In this document: positions 5,900 to 10,622 of the stretch, one piece after another
How positions within the stretch are numbered: the first letter of the stretch is position 1
Layout: each line of letters starts with the position of its first letter
Source: Burkholderiales bacterium UBA4615
GTDB taxonomy: Bacteria; Pseudomonadota; Gammaproteobacteria; Burkholderiales; Burkholderiaceae_E
Direction: 5' to 3'
Length of the DNA: 10,622 nucleotides
Assembly (NCBI GenBank): GCA_002386465.1
Contig: DGIT01000125.1
Coordinates: 11,451-22,072 of the forward strand
The notes under the pieces: generated by a model
The model's database searches: none
Told to the model about the DNA's origin: nothing
Seen by the model: only the letters and a program-made list of their open reading frames with translations
Program-made: the position numbers and the translations under genes

Positions 5900-7522
5900 A
5901 TGAATGCAGTTTGGGTCGTCGACGATGATCAGTCCATCCGCTGGGTGCTCGAGCGGGCACTGCAACGGGAGGGCTTTGAAGTCCGTGCATTCGGCTCGGC
6001 GAAAGACTGCCTGAGCGCGCTTGAAACCGATGCGCCCAAGGTGCTGGTCTCGGATATCCGCATGCCTGGGCAAAGCGGCCTGGAGTTGCTGCAGCAGGTC
6101 AAGGCGCGTCGCCCCGGGATGCCGGTCATCATCATGACCGCGTTTTCAGACCTCGACAGTGCGGTGTCCTCGTTCCAGGGGGGCGCCTTCGAATATCTCC
6201 CCAAGCCTTTCGATCTGCCGCATGCGATTGAGCTGATTCGCCGGGCAGTCGTCGAGAGCGACCGCGAGGCCGCAGCCGATGAAGGGGTGCTCGATGCCCC
6301 CGAAATGCTGGGCCAGGCGCCCGCGATGCAAGAGGTGTTCCGGGCGATCGGCAGGCTGTCCCAGTCCAATGTCACGGTCCTGATTACCGGAGAGTCGGGC
6401 AGCGGCAAGGAGCTGATCGCTCAGGCGCTGCATCGCCACAGTGTTCGCGCCCCGCAGCCCTTTGTGGCCCTGAACGCAGCGGCTATTCCGCGTGACCTGC
6501 TCGAATCCGAACTCTTCGGACATGAGCGCGGCGCGTTTACCGGCGCGCAGCAAATGCGGCGTGGTCGCTTTGAGCAGGCTGAAGGAGGCACGCTTTTTCT
6601 GGATGAAATCGGCGACATGCCGCCCGAATTGCAGACCCGTCTGCTGCGGGTGCTGTCGGATGGGCATTTCTATCGCGTTGGGGGGCATCAGCCGCTCAAG
6701 GCCAATGTGCGCGTGATTGCCGCCACCCACCAGAACCTGGAAGAGCGGGTGCGTCAGGGCTTGTTCCGCGAGGACTTGTTTCATCGCCTCAATGTGATCC
6801 GACTCAGGCTGCCGCCGCTGCGCGAACGTGGCGAGGACGTGCCCTTGCTCGCAAAGCATTTCCTGGCACGCAGTGCCCGCGACCTGGGCGTTGAGGCCAA
6901 GCGGCTCTCGGAAGAGGCGTTGGCTAGGTTGTGTGCGTTCTCGTGGCCCGGCAATGTGCGGCAGCTTGAAAACGTGTGTCACTGGCTCACCGTGATGGCC
7001 CCTGCGCAAGTGGTCGAGGCCAAGGACCTGCCTCCGGAAATACAACCGATGAGCGGGGCGGCTTTGCCGGCCAAGTCTTGGGCCGTGCCCTTTGAGCATG
7101 GGGCCTCAGGTCTGGTCATGGAAGCAGCGGCACCCGTACCGGTCGCGGGTGCACTGCTTGAAGCCGCAGGAGGCGAGCTGTCTGCATCGGGATCGTCAGG
7201 CATCGCAGCCTTATGGGCTTCGCCTGCAACGTTAGGCGGGTCGGGGACGGTGACGGCTGCCGTCGATGCACGGTCCAATTGGGCCAGCATGCTCGAGACT
7301 GAAGTGACCAAGCTGCTGGCCGCGCAATCTGCGCGAGGTGAGCCTGCGCCAGAGTCCTCGGATCTGATGGATCAATTGACCCGCACTTTCGAGTCCACAG
7401 TGATTCGATCAGCCTTGCGCCATACGCGTGGGCGACGTATTGATGCTGCCTTGCGATTGGGTATCGGACGCAACACCATCACTCGGAAAATCCAGGACCT
7501 CGGGCTCGAGGACGACGCATAA
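5900..7522 (+). CDS. glnG: Nitrogen regulator NtrC (GlnG), sigma-54 activator
   Basis: NtrC is the response regulator that binds enhancers and drives open-complex formation by sigma-54 polymerase. The receiver domain (residues 1-120) has the acidic pocket at Asp9/Asp10 and phospho-acceptor Asp52 in VSDIRMPG. The AAA+ domain (about 138-380) has Walker A GESGSGKE at 164-171, the sigma-54-contacting GAFTGA loop at 211-216 and Walker B GGTLFLDEIGDMP. The C-terminal Fis-type helix-turn-helix (about 495-540) contains GRRIDAALRLGIGRNTITRK. At 540 residues it is about 70 longer than the E. coli protein. The excess is an Ala/Gly/Ser-rich linker at about 381-490. Its likely targets include the dyads before glnA. 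No obvious Shine-Dalgarno precedes the ATG, so translation may depend partly on ntrB. Confidence 0.96.
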   Translation: MNAVWVVDDDQSIRWVLERALQREGFEVRAFGSAKDCLSALETDAPKVLVSDIRMPGQSGLELLQQVKARRPGMPVIIMTAFSDLDSAVSSFQGGAFEYLPKPFDLPHAIELIRRAVVESDREAAADEGVLDAPEMLGQAPAMQEVFRAIGRLSQSNVTVLITGESGSGKELIAQALHRHSVRAPQPFVALNAAAIPRDLLESELFGHERGAFTGAQQMRRGRFEQAEGGTLFLDEIGDMPPELQTRLLRVLSDGHFYRVGGHQPLKANVRVIAATHQNLEERVRQGLFREDLFHRLNVIRLRLPPLRERGEDVPLLAKHFLARSARDLGVEAKRLSEEALARLCAFSWPGNVRQLENVCHWLTVMAPAQVVEAKDLPPEIQPMSGAALPAKSWAVPFEHGASGLVMEAAAPVPVAGALLEAAGGELSASGSSGIAALWASPATLGGSGTVTAAVDARSNWASMLETEVTKLLAAQSARGEPAPESSDLMDQLTRTFESTVIRSALRHTRGRRIDAALRLGIGRNTITRKIQDLGLEDDA

Positions 7523-7589
7523 GGGGTGATCCTGGCGCCTCGCTGATCCCGTCGCGGATCGTCTGGTCACCGCGATCGAGTGTGGTTCA

Positions 7590-7615
7590 ATGCGGGCTTT
7601 TACGGAGGCCCGCAT
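7590..7615 (+). promoter_or_regulatory. Hairpin enclosing the ribosome binding site and start of the DUF4337 gene
   Basis: ATGCGGGC (7590-7597) and GCCCGCAT (7608-7615) are perfect 8-base complements around a 10-base loop. The Shine-Dalgarno GGAGG at 7604-7608 lies almost wholly in the loop. The start codon ATG (7614-7616) has two bases in the stem. The first arm also holds an in-frame ATG (7590). The structure could limit translation initiation. This is inference; the pairing itself is visible. Confidence 0.5.
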
Positions 7616-8192
7616 GTCAGGAGACCAGTTTCACGTGCATGGTCCGCATGACCATGAACTCGAGCATGCCGCGCAACATGGCGCAAACGATCGGCTTTCG
7701 GGGCGGATTGCCGTGATCACCGCATTGCTGGCGACGGTCGGGGCACTGTTTTCCTATCAGGGCGGCGCGACGCAGGTTGATGCGATGCTCGCCAAGAACG
7801 ACGCGCAAATCAAGAAGACCGAAGCGTCCAACCAATGGAATTACTACCAGGCCAAGAGCAACAAGCAGAATCTGGCCGAGTTGTCGGCGCAGATCGTTAC
7901 CGAAGACCTGCGCGAAAAGTATCGCGGCGAGGTCAAGCGCTACGAGACCGAAAAGTCCAAGATCAAGGAAGACGCCGAAGCGCTCGAAAAGGAATCCAAG
8001 CAGTGGGATGAGCGCAGCGAATCGGCGATGCATCAGCATCACCGCTGGGCACAAGCCACGACCGTGCTGCAAATTGCGATCGGCTTGTCGGCGATCGCAC
8101 TGCTGACGCGACGCAACTGGCTGATGCGTGGCGTCTATGCACTGGGTACCGTCGGCTTGCTGTTGGGCGCGCTGGCGGCCGCGCACATCTGA
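7614..8192 (+). CDS. DUF4337-type membrane protein with His-rich N-terminus
   Basis: This 192-residue protein resembles the DUF4337 family, which has no established function. The first 22 residues carry six histidines (positions 7, 9, 12, 14, 18 and 22), a possible metal-binding tail. A hydrophobic helix at about 31-48 follows. Residues 60-135 are a highly charged helix rich in Lys and Glu (KYRGEVKRYETEKSKIKED), probably a coiled coil. Two more membrane segments lie at about 148-165 and 172-190. With three segments, the coiled coil is on one face of the inner membrane and the tails lie on opposite faces. The start at 7614 is chosen for its GGAGG five bases upstream; an ATG at 7590 would add eight residues but lacks a ribosome site. 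The gene stands alone, convergent with the cytochrome genes. Confidence 0.85.
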   Translation: MSGDQFHVHGPHDHELEHAAQHGANDRLSGRIAVITALLATVGALFSYQGGATQVDAMLAKNDAQIKKTEASNQWNYYQAKSNKQNLAELSAQIVTEDLREKYRGEVKRYETEKSKIKEDAEALEKESKQWDERSESAMHQHHRWAQATTVLQIAIGLSAIALLTRRNWLMRGVYALGTVGLLLGALAAAHI

Positions 8193-8198
8193 ATGATT

Positions 8199-8218
8199 GC
8201 GCAGCGCCCGCGCTGTGC
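8199..8218. terminator. GC hairpin between convergent genes, possible bidirectional terminator
   Basis: GCGCAGCG and its partner around 8211-8218 form an 8-bp stem with one G-T wobble and a tight loop. It fills the 26-bp gap between the DUF4337 stop (+) and the cytochrome stop (-). Neither side has a T-run of any length, so it is a weak intrinsic terminator at best. Confidence 0.4.
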
Positions 8219-8668
8219 TTAGCGTACTTGGATGCGGTTTAGATAATCCACCAGCGCGGCAATCCGGGTACGCACGTAGCTCTCCGCGTCATAAGGTGCA
8301 TCGGTGTAGTCGGTGGCGTAGCGGGTCAGATAGTCCGCGCCCCAGATCGGCATGTCGCCGCCCAGATGGGCACGCACTTCCTGGCGCCCATCGATGGTCC
8401 GGTAGATGCGCTGCTGAGGAAACTGGCCCTGATTGCGCTGCGACAGCCGTGTGAGATCAGGTGGACTGACGCTCAGGAACGGCTTGAAGGCGCCGTCGCC
8501 ACGACCGGCAGGCCCATGGCAACCGGAGCAGTTCGAGACATATTCGCGTCGACCGAAGTCGAACGCTTCAGACATGGTTTGTGCGGCGGTCAAGGGCGAT
8601 ACCGACCACAACACCACCCCGATGAGCAGGGCAGTCAGGGGGTGAAACATGGGCGCATTTGTATTCAT
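8219..8668 (-). CDS. Periplasmic monoheme cytochrome c, downstream copy
   Basis: A 149-residue exported class I c-type cytochrome. A signal peptide covers residues 1 to about 29 (hydrophobic LTALLIGVVLW, cleavage near PLTAA). Heme is attached at CSGCH, with Cys47, Cys50 and axial His51. The likely sixth ligand is Met106 in MPIWGADY. Other visible blocks are GPAGRGDGAF, PPDLTRLSQRN, TIDGR and a C-terminal YVRTRIAALVDYLNRIQ. It is an electron carrier in the periplasm or on the membrane surface; its partner is not apparent here. It is clearly paralogous to the upstream gene, which it overlaps by four bases (ATGA), so the pair is probably translated together. ATG 8650 (residue 7) is an alternative start. 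The exact subfamily is not recognised. Confidence 0.88.
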   Translation of the reverse strand: MNTNAPMFHPLTALLIGVVLWSVSPLTAAQTMSEAFDFGRREYVSNCSGCHGPAGRGDGAFKPFLSVSPPDLTRLSQRNQGQFPQQRIYRTIDGRQEVRAHLGGDMPIWGADYLTRYATDYTDAPYDAESYVRTRIAALVDYLNRIQVR

Positions 8669-9153
8669 GGCCGCTGTATCCGGTAGAGGTAGTCGAGCAG
8701 CAGACCAATACGGTGCCGCACATAAACTTCCGGTCGAGGTGAGGCAGGCGGTCCCGACATGGTGACGGCCTGTGCGCGGTAGTCTGCGCCCCAGATCGGC
8801 ATCTCGCGCCCGCCGTGCGCCGCTACGGCTGATCGGCCGTCGATGACCTCGTAGAGCCGCTGATACGGGAACACGCCGCCGTTGCTGCGACTCAGCAAGG
8901 TGAGGTCAGCGGGAGGTCGCGTCAGAAATTCGCGGAAATGCCCATTGCCCTGACCTGACGGGCCATGACAGCCTGCGCAGTTCGAGAGGTACTCGGCACG
9001 CGCCTGATCAATGCGGCCTGCATCGACAGCCGCTTCCTCGGCTTCGGTCGGAGCCGACGACAAGAGTCCGACCAGACTGGCCAGGGCGATCTGGCTCAAC
9101 ATGCGCCCCCGTTCAGGGCGCCTAGCGTTCTTTGGTTGCTTGGGTTCTCGCAT
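8665..9153 (-). CDS. Periplasmic monoheme cytochrome c, upstream copy
   Basis: A 162-residue class I cytochrome c, first of the tandem pair on this strand. The Arg/Lys-rich start and hydrophobic LSQIALASLVGLL form an export signal, with cleavage probably near SAPTEA. Heme is attached at CAGCH (Cys59, Cys62, His63) and the likely axial Met is Met118 in MPIWGADY. Start ATG 9153 is chosen because GGAGG sits five bases before it; an ATG at 9174 lacks a ribosome site. It shares with its neighbour the frame EY.SNC.GCHGP.G.G.G.F, P.DLT.LS..N.G.FP.QR.Y..IDGR and the C-terminal DYL.RIQ. Its stop overlaps the next start as ATGA. xth lies upstream on the same strand, 65 bp away with a hairpin between. 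No oxidoreductase partner gene is visible. Confidence 0.88.
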   Translation of the reverse strand: MREPKQPKNARRPERGRMLSQIALASLVGLLSSAPTEAEEAAVDAGRIDQARAEYLSNCAGCHGPSGQGNGHFREFLTRPPADLTLLSRSNGGVFPYQRLYEVIDGRSAVAAHGGREMPIWGADYRAQAVTMSGPPASPRPEVYVRHRIGLLLDYLYRIQRP

Positions 9154-9180
9154 GGTGTCCTCCAGTGGAGCCACCAGACG

Positions 9181-9209
9181 ATGCTGCGCGGGTAATGGCT
9201 GCGCAGCAT
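9181..9209 (-). other. Perfect inverted repeat between xth and the cytochrome genes
   Basis: ATGCTGCGC (9181-9189) and GCGCAGCAT (9201-9209) are 9-base perfect complements with an 11-base loop. On the minus strand the repeat lies 9 bases after the xth stop and 27 bases before the first cytochrome start. No T-run follows on either strand, so it could be a Rho-assisted or attenuator hairpin, an mRNA 3' stabiliser, or a protein-binding dyad. Confidence 0.5.
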
Positions 9210-9218
9210 TGATTCTGC

Positions 9219-9998
9219 TCAGTCTGTCAGCTCAATCAGTACCGGCGCGTGATCTGACGGTTGCTCAAGCTTGCGGGGTGCCCGATCAACCATGCAGCCG
9301 GTCACATGCGGTCGCAGGGCGTCGCTGACCAGCAGATGGTCGATGCGCAGACCCTTATTGCGACGAAATCCAAGCTGTCGGTAGTCCCACCAGCTGTAGA
9401 CCTTCTCCGGCTGCTCGAAGAGCCTGAAGGCATCGTGCAGTCCGAGCCCAAGCAGTGCGCGGAAACGCTGCCGCTCAGGATCGGAACACAGCACCTGACC
9501 GGCCCAGGCTTGTGGGTCATGGACATCACGATCATCCGGCGCGATGTTGTAATCGCCGGCGACGACGAGCTTTCCGGTCTGGCTGAGCGTCTCATGCACC
9601 CAGCTGCCCAGTGCGTCCAGCCAGCGCAATTTGTAGTCGTATTTGTCGCTTCCCACTTCCTGGCCGTTGGGGACATACGCGCTGATCACCCGGGTGCCAT
9701 TGAAGGTGGCACCGATCAGTCGTTTTTGCTCATCCGGAAAATGCGGGTTGCCTATCTGCACATCCGCAGGTTCCCAGTTGCGATCGATGCGCCACAGGAT
9801 GGCGACACCGTTATAGGTGGGTTGTCCGCTGAAGATGGCTCGATAGCCCGCATCCGCGAGCGGTTGCACCGGGAAGCGTTCATCGATGAGCTTGGTTTCC
9901 TGCAGGCACAGGATGTCCACCGGCTGCGCCTTAAGCCAGTCCAGTACGTGGGGCAGGCGGACCTTCAGGGAGTTGACGTTCCAGGTGGCAATTTTCAT
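9219..9998 (-). CDS. xth: Exodeoxyribonuclease III (AP endonuclease)
   Basis: This is a Mg-dependent class II AP endonuclease and 3'-to-5' exonuclease of base-excision repair. It nicks 5' of abasic sites and removes blocked 3' ends. The 259-residue protein matches the Xth/ExoIII length (E. coli 268). Catalytic landmarks: KIATWNVNS with Asn7, LQETK with metal ligand Glu34, SAYVPNG with Tyr108, VVAGDYNIAP with Asp149 and Asn151, WWDYRQLGFRRNKGLRIDHLL, and the terminal SDHAPV with general base His250. All expected residues are present. The ATG at 9998 gives the canonical MKIATWNVNS start, although no good Shine-Dalgarno precedes it. A TATAAA box lies upstream at 10043-10048. The gene points away from the acyl-CoA synthetase and toward the cytochrome pair. 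Confidence 0.96.
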   Translation of the reverse strand: MKIATWNVNSLKVRLPHVLDWLKAQPVDILCLQETKLIDERFPVQPLADAGYRAIFSGQPTYNGVAILWRIDRNWEPADVQIGNPHFPDEQKRLIGATFNGTRVISAYVPNGQEVGSDKYDYKLRWLDALGSWVHETLSQTGKLVVAGDYNIAPDDRDVHDPQAWAGQVLCSDPERQRFRALLGLGLHDAFRLFEQPEKVYSWWDYRQLGFRRNKGLRIDHLLVSDALRPHVTGCMVDRAPRKLEQPSDHAPVLIELTD

Positions 9999-10042
9999 GT
10001 CGGTCGGGGCCGTGGTCGGAGCGCCGCAAGGATACCCGTCGC

Positions 10043-10048
10043 TTTATA
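10043..10048 (-). promoter_or_regulatory. Possible -10 box of the xth promoter
   Basis: Read on the minus strand this is TATAAA, a 5/6 match to the sigma-70 -10 hexamer, placing a start near 10036 and a leader of about 38 nt. The position 17 bp further upstream (10066-10071) reads ACCCCG, not a -35 consensus, and falls in the loop of the adjacent palindrome. Confidence 0.35.
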
Positions 10049-10055
10049 GCTATGA

Positions 10056-10079
10056 CGGACTCGCGCGGGGTCGAGTCCG
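10056..10079. promoter_or_regulatory. 8-bp palindrome in the xth/acyl-CoA synthetase divergent region
   Basis: CGGACTCG (10056-10063) and CGAGTCCG (10072-10079) are perfect complements separated by 8 bases, so the half-sites are 16 bp apart. No T-run follows. It overlaps the expected -35 region of the xth promoter, as an operator would, but it could also be an RNA hairpin. Confidence 0.4.
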
Positions 10080-10147
10080 ATCGACGCGTCCGAGCATCTC
10101 ACCATGTAAAACGCGCTGTCGGTCCACGAAAGATCCGACGCTTTCAC

Positions 10148-10176
10148 TTGTTTGTCCAGGACAGTTTGGCTATAAG
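10148..10176 (+). promoter_or_regulatory. Possible sigma-70 promoter for the acyl-CoA synthetase gene
   Basis: TTGTTT (10148-10153) and TATAAG (10171-10176) are separated by 17 bp, the ideal spacing. Transcription would start near 10183, leaving a leader of about 148 nt before the ATG at 10331. Both boxes are imperfect and the call rests on spacing. Confidence 0.4.
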
Positions 10177-10180
10177 GTGA

Positions 10181-10222
10181 TGCTGCACTGCAGGGTAGTG
10201 CGGTGCGGAGATCCGCCGCACT
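10181..10222 (+). other. Mutually exclusive hairpins in the acyl-CoA synthetase leader
   Basis: GCACT (10185-10189) can pair with AGTGC (10197-10201). The same AGTGC is also the left arm of a second hairpin: 10197-10209 against 10212-10222, with AGTGCG and GCGGA arms, a 2-base bulge and a tiny loop. Only one can form at a time. No U-tract follows. No known riboswitch class is recognised, and GC-rich DNA makes chance pairing common. Confidence 0.3.
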
Positions 10223-10330
10223 CGCTGTCGCCTCCTGCCAACCCAATGATTCTTTTGAAGCCGGCTGCCAGACCGTCTGAGATAGCCCTGGCGGTTTGCA
10301 CCCCTGATTTGAACCTTGTCGAGGATGTCG

Positions 10331-10622
10331 ATGCGACAGACGCTGTTTGAACTGCTGTCTAACGGAGCGGAAAATGCACCCGCGCTCAGTGCGCCGGGGC
10401 GCAAGCCGCTGAGCTATGGCGCGCTTCGCAGTCTGATTGTGGCGACCCGCGAGCAGCTCAATGGCCTGGGAATCGGCCGCAATGACCGGGTCGCGATCGT
10501 GGTGGATAACGGTCCCGAGATGGCGGCCTGTTTTGCTGCGTGCGCCTGCGCGGTGACCAGCGCACCGCTTAACGCGGCCTATCGGGCGGACGAATTCCGC
10601 TTCTACCTGGAAGACCTGAAGG
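10331..10622 (+). CDS. AMP-binding acyl-CoA synthetase, N-terminal part (possibly oxalyl-CoA type)
   Basis: This partial gene runs off the window after 97 codons. Members of the ANL (adenylate-forming) superfamily activate a carboxylic acid with ATP and then transfer it to CoA. The visible part has the family's N-terminal pattern: PLSYGALRSLI, GLGIGRNDRVAIVVDNGPEMA and the SAPLNAAYRADEFRFYLEDL segment. The PLNAAY...EFRFYLEDL wording recalls the Pcs60/AAE3 oxalyl-CoA synthetase subgroup, but the ATP-binding P-loop and substrate pocket lie outside the window, so the substrate cannot be fixed. The start ATG is preceded by GAGG six bases upstream. The long leader before it has a candidate promoter and hairpins. 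Confidence 0.85.
   Translation, partial: MRQTLFELLSNGAENAPALSAPGRKPLSYGALRSLIVATREQLNGLGIGRNDRVAIVVDNGPEMAACFAACACAVTSAPLNAAYRADEFRFYLEDLK

Larger units (their letters stand above)
9999..10330. other. 332-bp divergent intergenic region
   Basis: This stretch lies between the 5' ends of xth (-) and the acyl-CoA synthetase gene (+). Apart from the candidate promoters, the palindrome and the overlapping hairpins listed separately, I see no convincing gene. The short open frames here lack ribosome sites and recognisable protein character. Confidence 0.6.

Noticed and set aside
6146..7099. 317-codon minus-strand open frame inside ntrC
   Set aside because: It is antisense to the conserved AAA+ domain and shows no recognisable features.
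7523..7589. A terminator after ntrC
   Set aside because: Only 5-bp stems around GATCC/GGATC and CGCGG/CCGCG are present and there is no T-run.
9261..10049. 262-codon plus-strand open frame antisense to xth
   Set aside because: The minus strand encodes a complete Xth with all catalytic residues; the plus-strand translation is a mirror of its codon bias.
1..10622. Mobile elements, CRISPR repeats, tRNA genes or defence genes
   Set aside because: No transposase, integrase, regularly spaced repeats, tRNA-like cloverleaf or toxin-antitoxin pair was seen; gene content and base use look uniformly chromosomal.

Overview
This window is GC-rich, densely coded chromosomal DNA. It is most like a betaproteobacterium, probably Burkholderiales or a close relative. 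The basis is protein similarity recognised by eye and the gene order: rph-rdgB-hemW followed by glnA, a DUF4124 gene, then glnL/ntrB and glnG/ntrC. I see no insertion sequence, phage gene, CRISPR array, tRNA or rRNA.

Positions 1-2338 (+) hold a compact set of overlapping genes: the 3' part of rph (RNase PH), rdgB (ITP/XTP pyrophosphatase) and hemW (radical-SAM heme chaperone). Stop and start codons overlap by 1 and 4 bases.

Positions 2339-7522 (+) form a nitrogen-control region. The 276-bp leader of glnA carries two GCAC-N7-GTGC NtrC-type sites and, about 100 bp further on, a sigma-54 promoter with TGGCAC-N5-CTGC. glnA ends at a strong intrinsic terminator. Past it lie a secreted DUF4124/coiled-coil gene, the sensor kinase ntrB and the activator ntrC. 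The layout implies a closed circuit: NtrB phosphorylates NtrC, and NtrC drives glnA through sigma-54. This NtrC has an unusually long Ala/Gly/Ser-rich linker before its DNA-binding domain.

Positions 7523-10622 are mixed. A membrane protein of DUF4337 type (+) has its start codon inside a perfect hairpin and its Shine-Dalgarno in the loop. Convergent to it are two tandem paralogous monoheme cytochrome c genes (-), overlapping by ATGA, and xth (exonuclease III, -). A 332-bp divergent intergenic region follows, with a palindrome and possible promoters on both strands. The window ends inside an AMP-binding acyl-CoA (possibly oxalyl-CoA) synthetase gene (+).

Most of the window is conserved housekeeping and nitrogen-regulatory content. 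I found no clear new multi-gene system. The parts most worth a second look are the tandem cytochrome pair, the DUF4337 gene with its start-codon hairpin, the extended NtrC linker, and the intergenic structures near xth.
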